DNA from: Eutypella sp. D-1
Lineage: Eukaryota > Ascomycota > Sordariomycetes > Xylariales > Diatrypaceae
Assembly: GCA_023313575.1 (NCBI GenBank)
Contig: JAJTTP010000014.1
Coordinates: 1,116,001 to 1,180,000 of the forward strand
Length of the DNA: 64,000 nucleotides
Direction: 5' to 3'
This document shows, in pieces, positions 54,807-64,000 of the stretch; the first letter of the stretch is position 1, and the number at the start of each line of letters is the position of its first letter. The position numbers and the translations under genes were made by a program. The notes below the pieces were generated by a model. That model was not told the origin of the DNA and searched no databases. It saw only the letters and a list, made by a program, of their open reading frames with translations.

Positions 54807-56642
54807 GGTATCTATCTATCTATCGGGGATTCTCGTGATATATTCTCGTGATAGATGGATGGATGGGGGACTAATAGCAAAAAAAAGCAAATGCCCGGAC
54901 AGACCAGGTCGCGTCAGGTTAGTCAGTCAGGTCGACGAGGATGAGGATGAGGATGAGGATAAGGATGAGGATAAGGATGAGGATGGCGATTGTGTGGACG
55001 AAGACATGGGCAGTGGGTTGAGTGACAATGACGAGAGTAAGAGAGACCATAGGAATAGGGATGTAGAAAATGATACATCGTGGGAAAAAATATATATATA
55101 CCAAGGTAACCATGTAACTACCTCTACTAGTTAAGTAGACAATAACCCTAGACAATATACGATGATGATAAGAGAAGGGGAAGAGAGAGCAGGGGGAGAG
55201 AGAGTAGGGAGTGAGTAGTAGACAGAGCGGGGGAGACAAACGGGGGGCGAAGGCTACGGCGACGACGACGGCGACGGCGACGATAGCGACAACGACAACA
55301 GTAGGAAAGTGAAGGGCATAAACCAAGCTTGGAATGCCTTCGGTCACATCATTCGATCCGTTTGGTTTTCCCACTCCCCGACCACCGATGCCAATGTCAA
55401 TGCTAATGCCAATGACGAGGAAATAGAAAAGAAGGGGGTGGGGGGGGGGGAAGGAAAAAAGAATTAGATAAAATAGAGGTAAAATGAAAAAATAAAAATA
55501 AAAGATAAAAGATAATATTAAAAACAAAAAAAGTCAAAAATAAAAATAGAAGGATCGGCCTTAACCGCCTTTCCCACCCTAAACATAACTTACATGTATC
55601 AGATCAGAGGGATGGGATGGATCATGGGTTTATGGTCAGTCAACCCAGACAACCCTGATTACCCTGATTACCCAGAACCCCAGCGGATCACCAATCTTAT
55701 CAAGAAAAAAATACGTCTTCTTGTTGTTCTTTTTCCTCTCCTCCTCCTTCAGCTTGGTTGGTTGTTACTGGAAGGAGTCAGTCCACGAGGATGTGTGGTA
55801 TGTATGTGTGTGTATGTGATAGTGATAGTGGATGGGGAATGGGGGATAGAGATGGGGATATGGGGAGGGAGGGGGGAGGGATGGGAATCCCAAGAATTGG
55901 CGGGAATTGGCGGGAACTGGCGACGATCAGATGGTTTAGGCTTGACGCTTAGAGGCTTTAAAGGGCTTTTAAAGGCTGTTAAAGGCTTAGGGCAAGGCTT
56001 AGGGACCCTCTCCCGAGCTATTTAGGGATTTTAGGTTGTTGACAAGCTCCAGAACTGCCAGAAAGTACTGCAAGAAACTTATCAGTTCATCAATTCATCA
56101 ATTACTTTCCAAAGTTACCTCTCTCTCTCTCTACCTCCTCCTCGGGTGTGATTTATGGAGTTTTGGTCGGGGAAGTTATCGAATTGGAGATTGAAAACGA
56201 GCCTGTCTTACCTGAGTTGGCTGGGCGGCTGGCTGGTAGGCTGGCTGGGCGGCAACGTTGATGTTATTGGAAGGTAACGACGTGTACATACTGCATTACT
56301 ACATATACAATACCTGTGCAAAAAAGAAAAAAAGGCTGGTGGTAGGTATGCACCTATATAGATGTAGATGTAGATGTAGATGTAGATGACATGCATGTCC
56401 ACTTACTTCTTATGTCGGTCGGCTGGCTGCTGGCAGGACCGGGGGACGCTATCTGTATGGTGGTGGGATTCAGAAGTATGTATCTATCGAGCACAATCAA
56501 TCAATACATACCCAGGTACTTACAAATCCTAGTTAGGTAAATATCGTATATCCTAAATCCTCTAGTACTAGAGTATCAAAAACAACATTGGTCCCCCCCC
56601 GCGCCACTACTCTCCCTACTAGGTATTCCTACCATCGACAGG
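54807..56642. other. Divergent intergenic region
   Basis: About 1.8 kb between the AT-hook gene and the thioesterase gene. It holds a GATGAG-type hexamer array, AT-rich stretches (55440-55560), GGCGGGAACTGGCG-type short repeats near 55900, GGCTTA/AAAGGC repeats near 55960-56010 and TGTAGA units near 56360-56385. No gene seen. Confidence 0.55.
54936..54986. repeat. (GATGAG)n hexamer repeat
   Basis: About eight GAGGAT/AAGGAT units about 130 bases upstream of the AT-hook start codon, probably in the 5' leader. Confidence 0.85.
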
Positions 56643-57644
56643 ATGTCATATCCTCTTTCCATGAGGCTTGTCCTCGGGCCATCGAGACGACATGTAGGAG
56701 CATGTCTACCTGGCCCCTCCTGTCAGCTACGCCACGTCTCTCGGCGTTTCTCTCCTAAAACCTACCGCCCCTATAATTCAGCCTCCAGTTCGTACATCCC
56801 TAATACAACCCTAATACGTCCCTGTGGAATTGTCTTGTCTTGTCTTGTCTTGTCTTATCTTGTCTTATTAGCTGTCCCATGCCCCCCGTAACTAACCTCA
56901 AGTATAGCCCCCGCTTCTGCCCAACAACAGCTGCCGGTCCGCCCACATTGGCTCCGTCGTGTCGCGAAGGCCACCGTCACGGGGGTTATATTCGCCTCCC
57001 TCGGCTTCGCCCTGGGCGTGGCACCTGCTGTTCCAGCCTTTCGGGATTTTTTCGATATCCCATCGGGCCAGGAGACACTCACGCTATTCGACCCCCAGAC
57101 TGAAGGGGAGCGCGAAGTAGAGGATTTCATCCACCAGCATCCTCTGACGCTTCAGATGCGCTCGATGCCCGGCTTTTCCGAATCGAGGCCGCATCTCAGA
57201 ATGCCGCCTTCCATCCGGGCCCACAACCTCACCGGTGGCACCCTGATGGGTCCCGGAAAGGTCACAGTACCACCCGTGGTCTTCGCCGAGGAGGGAGGTA
57301 AATCCCTGGTCTCGATAACCCATCTTGGAGAGGAACTCTGCGGCCACTCGGGCATCATCCACGGGGGGCTGCTTGCGATTCTACTCGACGAGGGGCTGGC
57401 GAGATGCTGTTTTGCCGGACTGCCACATAACGTCGGTATGACGGCTACGTTGGACATTAATTACCGCAATCCAACTCCCGCTGGGTCCTATGTGGTTCTC
57501 CGGGCCACCACCACCAAGGTCGAGGGACGAAAAGCGTGGGTCGAGGGCCGCGTAGAAACTCTCGTGGGAGAGGGAGAGACACCGGTGGTACTAGCTGACG
57601 CCACGGCATTGTTTGTATCACCGAAACAAGCTGCTGTAAGTTGA
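56643..57644 (+). CDS. Hotdog-fold thioesterase, mitochondrial or membrane-tethered
   Basis: The second exon, 56908-57644, is clear: acceptor TATAG with branch CTAAC, then a basic segment (RPHWLRRVAKATVTGV) leading into a hydrophobic helix IFASLGFALGVA, and a hotdog 4HBT domain at the C-terminus with KSLVSITHLGEELCGHSGII, HGGLLAILLDEGLARCCF, ATLDINYRNPTPAGSYVVLR and GRKAWVEGRVETL. The first exon is less sure: an ORF from the ATG at 56643 is Arg/Ser-rich like a mitochondrial presequence, and a donor at 56818 (GTCCCT) gives the right phase and about 303 residues in total. A (TCTTG)n repeat lies in the presumed intron. Relatives hydrolyse acyl-CoA; the substrate here is unknown. Confidence 0.78.
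56829..56868 (+). repeat. (TCTTG)n pentanucleotide repeat
   Basis: Five perfect TCTTG units and two with A for G-linked changes, inside the presumed first intron of the thioesterase gene. Confidence 0.85.
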
Positions 57645-58650
57645 CTACAGACGTGGCTCTTGGCTCTTCCTGCTCGATCACTTTTCTCATGGCTAACTTC
57701 CCGGACAGTTTATGACGAATATATACTCGTCCTCGTAGGGCTATATAGTAGTAGATGAGCGTTTTGGACTGGCATCCTACGTTGAATACCCCCCTCCCCC
57801 CCAAAAAAAAACTCCTACTACTCTCTGCACTTAGACATCATCATTGAGTATAGGGTTAATGTCTACGTGATTTTACTATACTACTTAAGACGCCCGGGTG
57901 AAGAGAGAACACGGCCCTGACGGCCAAGATGGGTAGTTTCATGTATACAAGGATGTCTCGTTCCGCTCATACTTAATAGCGAGCGGTTAGGTTAGCCCAT
58001 ATTGGAAGGTACCAGACGTTATATTTTGATGTACATACGGGCGGGCTACTGTAGCTGTGTAGATATTGACCAACTGTCTATCAATTTCCTACGGCGGATA
58101 ATGTTTCATACAATGTTCAATGGAGCAGTTTTCTGGGTGATCATATCCGCCTACTCTACTACTCTACCACACAACCACACTACATACTACACTATCAGAA
58201 CTGCCCAAGCCCTCCATTAGCCCTCCATTATAGCATTTAGCCGTTTGAAGTATTGGGTACCTAGCACCTAGGGTAGGTAGGCAAGTACGTAATACTGCAT
58301 AGAAGTACGCCATCACCCGCCAACCCGCTACCTATGTATGTATTCCCTGGATTCCCAACCTTACCCAAAGAACTCTGCAATATGGATGGGGGGAAGTTTA
58401 CTCATGAGATCCACCAAGCAGGTCCAAGTCGTGTAAATTCCAAGGTTGGCAGTTTGGAAGTTCGGGTACGACTCAGTACCTACTCCTAGGTATGTAGGTA
58501 CCTACTCTACCTGGTAGTTGCAGACGGACGCTTGTGTCTTATTCATTCTACCTAAGTACGTACTTAGGTAGGTATAGAAATAAATCTTGCTCTCTCCTCC
58601 TCCTTCCCCTTCTTTACACGATCATAAATCACGGTAACAACACATCAAAC
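57645..58650. other. Intergenic, thioesterase to APS kinase
   Basis: About 1 kb. TACCTAGG/TAGGTAGGTA motifs cluster at 58255-58290 and 58480-58575 shortly before the APS kinase start. No gene seen. Confidence 0.6.
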
Positions 58651-59617
58651 ATGGCAACGTAAGTTTTTTTGTTGTTTTTTTTTAAAAAAAAATGATAAGA
58701 AAAAAAAAAAGCATTCAACATCTATTTATTTCTTAACTGCCCCCCTGCCCCCCCTTCCTCCCTTTACCCCTCTATACCCCTCTATCTCTATGCCCCCCTC
58801 CCCCACCATACAAAATATGCAACAAACTTGGAAAACATACTCTTCGGCATGACTAACTAGAGGCTCACCTTTTTATATAGCAACATCGTCTGGCACCCGT
58901 CGCTGTCCCGAAAGGAGCGCAGCGAATTCCGCAAGCAGAAGGGCTTCACGATCTGGTTCACCGGGCTCTCGGCCTCGGGCAAGTCCACCGTCGCGACCGC
59001 CCTGGAACAGCACCTGCTGCACCTCGGTCTCGCCGCCTACCGTCTCGATGGCGACAACGTGCGGTTCGGTCTAAACAAGGACCTTGGCTTTTCTGACAAG
59101 GACCGCGTCGAGAATATTCGAAGGATCGGCGAGGTGCGTTTTTTTGTTCATTTTTCTTCCTCCCCTGCTTTTATTTCTATTTTGTGTCTATCGTGATGAC
59201 CAACTAATGCCCCATCTCCGGCTTTCCCCTCCCCCTCCTCCTCAGGTCGCCAAACTCTTCGCCGACTCCGCGACCATCGCCATCACGTCATTCATCTCCC
59301 CCTTCAAGGCCGACCGGCAGATCGCGCGTGACCTGCACGCTGCCGCTGCCGGGGCCGCCGCCGACGACGAGGGGATCCCCTTCATCGAAGTCTTCGCCGA
59401 CATCCCCCTCGAGGTCGCCGAGCAGCGTGACCCCAAGGGGCTCTACAAGAAGGCCCGCGCCGGCGAGATCCCCAACTTTACCGGCATCGGCTCCCCCTAC
59501 GAGGCCCCGGACAACGCCGAGATCACCGTCAAGACCCACGAGCAGAGCGTCGAGGAATGCGTCGCTACTATCGTCAAGTGGCTCTCGGAGAAGGGTCTCA
59601 TCTCCATCCCTGTGTAA
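58651..59617 (+). CDS. MET14: Adenylyl-sulfate (APS) kinase
   Basis: Phosphorylates adenosine 5'-phosphosulfate to PAPS in sulfate assimilation (cytosol). Three exons, 58651-58658 (8 nt), 58881-59133 and 59246-59617, give 210 residues, the normal length. The start ATGGCAAC precedes a 222-nt intron and joins as [20 protein letters not shown]. The P-loop GLSASGKST is at 31-39, followed by [19 protein letters not shown] and [17 protein letters not shown]. The serine of FISPF is the conserved active-site serine, and [38 protein letters not shown] and SPYEAP complete the fold. The introns contain long T and C tracts. The orthologue is MET14 in yeast (sD/metG-type names in other fungi). The coding exons are GC-rich. 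Confidence 0.96.
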
Positions 59618-60093
59618 TGATGCAATGGAAGCATAAAGCTCATAAGCAAGTCATCGGTGTATATAAAACGAAGGGGGCATTATTTAAATAGGGAATCCTT
59701 AGACCTCTACATAAAGGACTAGTTATAACGAAGCCACGGGTGATGGAATATAACATGCGCATAACAACAGCACTTAAGAATGATATCGAGTGACTGACCT
59801 CACTTTTTACGTAGAATAATAACTTCCCACGGTGGGAAACATCTTATATATATAAATGTAGGCCGTGTATGATTGAATTCTGCTCCCCGCGGAGCATTCT
59901 CCCAAGGATTTCGAATTTCCCGCTCGGGCTATTGTGGATTTATTTCCAAATTATGCCAGTTACGTGCGTAGCACTCCCCTCCGGAGAATACTGGCACTGG
60001 CTAGAATATTGACCTTTCCGTGCAACTAACCCATCACCCAAGGGGCTGGGCTGATAAGAGTAAGCATCACACGTATATACATACGTATATGCT
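59618..60093. other. Convergent 3' region
   Basis: About 480 bases between APS kinase and VMA5; an imperfect hairpin TCCCCGCGGAGCA near 59884. No gene seen. Confidence 0.6.
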
Positions 60094-61672
60094 CTATAAT
60101 TCAAACTCGTAGTACACGTAGGCCGTGTACTCGTTCCCGTCACCGCCATGTCCTAGACCAGCTGCCGCCATCTCCGATGTCAACGCTGCGTCATCCTTGG
60201 TGATCCTTCCACGCTTGTCCCTGCCGAATGCATTCCCTCCGAGATACGAATAGGACGAGTCAAGCGACGTCTTGACCTTCTTAGCGGATTTCGAGTTTGT
60301 CTGTTGGGGTATCGATGTTAGCTTTTTTTTCTTTCTATTTGAGAACGCACCCTTGGGGACGGATCCCCTACTGCTCGGGTGTATATAGATATATGTATTG
60401 CAGCAGTGCTGCACGGGTGCGGGCTTACCAATACTAGCGCAGAGACGAATTCCAGCGGCAGGCCATAACGGAGGACCGACTCGACGAAAACACGAAGTGC
60501 CATGACGTGAGCCCATATCATGACGCTTTCGCTCCAGCCCGTACGACTCAGCCTCAACGCCTCGCCCCATACCTTCTTCTCCTCCCTACCGACCCGGTCC
60601 AGCTCTCTCTGCTCCTCCTCCTTTCCCCCCTCGACATACTTGTACTGACGGGGGGTCCATTTTTGCTCGCGGCATTTCTGCTGGAATTCGGCGCTGTGCT
60701 TCTTGAACGTGGTGACGGCGAATAAGACAAACTCGGAATCCTGGGCGAGCTGGACCGAGGACCGTGGTACGACCATGGGCGACAAGGTCTCGTAACTCTT
60801 GAGGAAGTCTTTCTTCAGATTAGAGGGAACTGCGATCAGATGGGTTTCTAGGTATTCCGAGTCTTGCACCAAGACTGAGGGGTCGACGATGGGCGTAAGT
60901 GACTTGGTTGCGAGGTTACCACTGTCGGATTGGGGAAGAGCGTCAGTCCGTCGTCGAGCGGGAGAGGCTATAGTAGTTGAAAAAGCAGAGAGGAAGCACA
61001 TACGTTTGCTTCCTTTGCAGGGCGGTGAAGTTGTTCTTCACTTGGTTATACTGGTTGAACTTGCCCTTGACGTCATTGTCGATGGTAACGAGCTCCTGGG
61101 AAGCGGGGGCGGCGGGTTGATGAAAGTTAGCAGTGGAACGGAATGATAGAGGGGTTGTAGACAATGATAGAGGATATCATACCTTTTGCAGGGTGTCGAT
61201 GAGCTCGCCAATAGGTTTATCAGCCCTATAGCGGACCTTGTTCCAAGTGAAAGTGCGGAGGTACTGGTCGGTGGGCTCTGTACATAATAAGGTAAGGAGT
61301 GCCGTTAGCGGTATGGGGGGGAGGGAGGAAATAAGGCGCGAGTATCACAAAGAAGATAGGTGACGCACTATCGTTGACGACTTGTTGTTTGGCGATCTGA
61401 TCTTGGTCGTCGTCGAGTAGGGTTCGTAATGAATCGGCGACCTTGGCGACCAGGGACTCGCAACCAGAGTCGAGCTTTGCTAAGTCATCGGCTTGTTGAA
61501 CCAGAGCATCCAAAGTGCCTATCTTGAAGCTGGGGACGGCAAAAGGTAAAACGGTGCCATTATCGGGGGTTATGGTCGTCTTGAGGGAGTCGAGTGCCTC
61601 ATCGGTGTCGCCTGTGTCGAATGTGCTCAGAGGCAACGACAGAAGCACGTAAGTGGCCGTAAGCGGGGCCAT
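60094..61672 (-). CDS. VMA5: V-type ATPase subunit C
   Basis: Subunit C of the V1 sector bridges the peripheral stators and the V1 head and is released on glucose-dependent disassembly of the pump on vacuolar and other membranes. Five exons, 61672-61369, 61277-61183, 61095-61004, 60921-60429 and 60300-60094, give 396 residues, the usual length. Landmarks are TATYVLLSLPLS, FKIGTLDALVQQADDLAKLD, QYLRTFTWNKVRYRADKPI, ELVTIDNDVKGKFNQYNQVK, FTALQRKQTGNLATKSL, VVPRSSVQLAQDSEFVLFAV, SESVMIWAHVMALRVFVESV then LRYGLPLEFVSALV, and the end SYLGGNAFGRDKRGRITKDD. All junctions keep frame with GTGCGT, GTATGA, GTATGT and GTAAGC donors. Confidence 0.95.
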
Positions 61673-62350
61673 GAGGACGCTGATGACGCTTAAGGACGCT
61701 ATACACGCTGAAGTTAAGTCGTCTTTGCCTGAAACCTGAAACCTGTAACCGGCCGAGAAAGGTGAAAGGGGGGGAGGCGGGGAGGGGGTTGTGATGAGAT
61801 GAGATCAGCGACAGAAGACGACGATGAGGTTAGAGGGGAAGATATAAACAAAAGCTACCTAGCCGCCTAGCTCTAGGTAGTTATTTTACAAAGCAGCCAA
61901 TACATGTATCAAGAGAAGAAGGGCAACATGTACTCGATATAGGTCAGATTGGGAGGGGGGCATATGAGCTTTGATTTGATAGATGAAGCGGCAACGACGA
62001 TGATGATACAATCCATGGATGCAATGCAATGCAAGGCAGGTTAGGTACCTAGGGTAGGTATGGAGGTCCCGCTGTTTTTGGGTATAACAATAACGACTAC
62101 GCGGAGCATGCATGTATGCATATGACGAAGCAGGAAGCAGTGGGGTCTAGTATTGCATAATACCTAGGTAGGTACATATCGAGGTACATGGTACGTCATT
62201 GCAGATTTGTCCCACCATATATACCTAGGTACCTAGGTAGGTATATATTCATGTACACCTCGATTTACTCGGGCTTTCAGGCTTTCAAGCCTCTATTTAG
62301 CAATGCAGGTGCTTACGGACGGACATCTATCTATAACCTCTACATAAGAC
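61673..62350. other. Intergenic, VMA5 promoter and MAK21 3' end
   Basis: About 680 bases with TACCTAGGTACCTAGGTAGG motifs at 62041-62060, 62161-62180 and 62221-62247. No gene seen. Confidence 0.6.
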
Positions 62351-64000
62351 TCATTCATCATCCCCGGCGAGCATCTCGGCATAGTCCTCAGCCGAGGCAA
62401 ACGTAGGAAGATTCTTCAGCGCTTTCCTCCTCTTCGCTCTCTCCGAGATCTCGCCCTTGCCTTTGCTTTCAACCACAGGTTTCAGCTGAGCGTCTGCTTC
62501 ATCCGCATCCTCATCCTCCTCCTCATCATCATCATCCCCGTCAGAACCGAGATCCGATTCACCCAGGAAATCCAGGCCCTCGTCATCTTCCGAATCTTCC
62601 ATCGCATCCTTGAAGCCGCCTTCCGAGTCGCTGCCGCTCATGAGGTCATCGAATCCGGGGTCGCTATCTGACTCTCCCTGGAGTTCTGGCCGGGAGGAGA
62701 CCAGCGCATTCCAGATTTCTTCGTCATCCCCAGCTTCTGCCTCCTCATCCCCTGACATGTTCTCTGCGTCCTTCGACTTCCGCGTCGACTCCGTCTGTCG
62801 AGGCTTACCGATTTGGGCAAAATATTCGTGGAAGAATACCTCGTCCTCAGCAACGTCCTCGCCCTTCTTGTTCCAGAACGACGATGTATTCAGGGAAGCA
62901 CCATCCTTGATCGTGGGCCTGTTTGAAACCAGAATGTGACCTTGGCCTGCCGCCGCAACGGGCTGCATGATCGACATGCCCTTGGTCGAGTCGGCCGTCT
63001 TTGCATTACGGTAAACGAATTTGTCCAGGAATGCGATAAGCGTGTGATTGGCTAGCTCAGGTTTCTGTGTCGTCTTCTGTCCGGCAAGCAAACTTGATGC
63101 ATACACACCTACGGATGGGTGGAAATGCCTCAAGAACGGTAACTGTATCGACTAGTCAGCCAAGCCCACGCACATCATATGGAATATTGATATACTCACC
63201 AGCTCCCATAAACAGCTGCGATGCGCATTGCTGTATTCGGGATTCCTCTTCCGTCCGTCATATGCGAACGTGGGTCGCGAGTGTCCCTCATTACCATTTC
63301 TAAGGGGGGCATCTACAGCTCCGGTGCCCTGCATTGTCTCATCCTCCTCGTGCTCCTCTGGCTCGGTGAGAAGTGTACTCAAGTCCGCGAACACCCCGGA
63401 AAGCTCATTTATGAGATAGAGTATGCCACACACGAAAGATGGCTGTTGTAGGTTCAAAATCTGTAGCATCCTCTTGACGAACGCTTTTACCCGCCGAACA
63501 TCTACATCGGTTTTAAGGCTACGATAGAGTAGGTTCAGATACAGAGCTTGCTTAGAGGAAGTGGCTAGGCGCGGGTCCAGCAGAGACTCATATAGTGTGC
63601 GATAGAACCTCTCCGTCGCGACCTGGCGACTCGCTGAGAGTTGTTGGATCAACATGAGCGCTTGGATGCTGGTGTTGAAGTTGGAGGAGTGAGTGATGCG
63701 AAATAACGTGTCCAAATGTGATTCAATCCTGTGAGAGTATTAGTCACCATCGGACACAAGTCCAGGCTAAAAAGACCTCTTGTGAAAATATGATTGCAGG
63801 TTTATACTCACGTGGATTGGTCCTCTTTTGAAAATGGCAACGCTCTGTTTATTCCCGTGAGGATGGCCGAGACCAGTTTCTCGGTGGCTTCGAGGTCACT
63901 CGTGCTTTCGCCTTTTGTATCGCTGTCCCGCCTCGCTGACTTTCCAGGTTGGCGACCTTTGTTCCCCTTATTCGCCTTCTTTGCCCCCTTAGGTTCCTGT
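62351..64000 (-). CDS. MAK21: MAK21/NOC1 ribosome biogenesis factor, C-terminal part
   Basis: Mak21 (Noc1; CEBPZ in animals) acts in the nucleolus in 60S pre-ribosome assembly and export. The gene leaves the window on the right. Visible exons are 64000-63812 (partial), 63728-63200 and 63142-62351, about 502 residues of the C-terminus. The basic stretch and ATEKLVSAILTGINRALPFS lead into SHLDTLFRITHSSNFNTSIQ, ERFYRTLYESLLDPRL, AFVKRMLQILNLQQPSFVCG and the CBF-domain signature LWELLPFLRHFHPSVGVYA. It continues with KPELANHTLIAFLDKFVYRN and SFWNKKGEDVAEDEVFFHEY. A long acidic Asp/Glu tail (roughly the last 120 residues) precedes the final block RAKRRKALKNLPTFASAEDY. Introns GTGAGT...CAG keep frame. 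Confidence 0.94.

Noticed and set aside
1..64000. CRISPR arrays, transposases, integrated viral genes, polyketide or peptide synthetase genes
   Set aside because: None seen on either strand; the tandem repeats present are short microsatellites without spacers.

Overview
The window is nuclear DNA of a filamentous ascomycete (Pezizomycotina, most likely a sordariomycete). The evidence is short spliceosomal introns of about 50-180 nt with GTRNGT donors, CTAAC/CTGAC branch sites and YAG acceptors; fungal-type orthologues (NPR3, SFT2, COX19, CMC4, SUMO, VPS37, NUP84, VMA5, APS kinase, MAK21); a tRNA-Leu with a short anticodon-loop intron; and intergenic DNA full of TACCTAGGTA-type microsatellite-like motifs. 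I saw no prokaryotic operon, CRISPR array, transposase or secondary-metabolite cluster. Most genes are intron-split. The exon structures below were rebuilt by hand from reading frame, splice signals and remembered family conservation.

Layout. 1-88: N-terminus of a minus-strand gene running off the left edge. 3989-5274: SFT2 (minus). 5275-11939: a 6.6 kb gene-poor stretch. 11940-13547: a bHLH transcription factor. 14407-17031: NPR3 (minus). 17701-18506: a secreted, probably GPI-anchored Cys-rich protein (minus). 19207-19773: COX19. 20494-23417: an 11-exon fused alpha-beta succinyl-CoA-ligase-like gene. 23760-25746: an MFS monocarboxylate-type transporter (minus), convergent with the ligase. 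27955-30558: a three-LIM paxillin-like protein. 31535-31977: SUMO (minus). 33750-33847: tRNA-Leu(AAG). 34244-34742: CMC4. 35704-38799: NUP84/Nup107. 39427-40264: VPS37. 40918-42016: a conserved fungal unknown (minus). 42017-48856: a 6.8 kb gene-poor stretch ending in a long pyrimidine-rich leader. 48857-50754: an F-box protein. 51546-54806: an AT-hook protein (minus). 56643-57644: a hotdog thioesterase. 58651-59617: APS kinase. 60094-61672: V-ATPase subunit C (minus). 62351-64000: the C-terminal part of MAK21/NOC1 (minus, running off the right edge).

Most genes are housekeeping: TORC1 signalling (NPR3), mitochondrial intermembrane-space biogenesis (COX19, CMC4), trafficking (SFT2, VPS37, V-ATPase), nuclear pore, ribosome biogenesis, sulfate assimilation and SUMOylation. 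The least ordinary part is 20.5-25.8 kb. There a mitochondrial-looking ligase made by fusing an alpha and a beta succinyl-CoA synthetase subunit seems to keep the beta presequence as a linker and to lack the ATP-grasp glycine-rich lobe. It lies convergent with a carboxylate-type transporter. Both genes have odd splicing: two GC-AG introns and an 8-nt exon in the ligase, and a 2-nt exon in the transporter.
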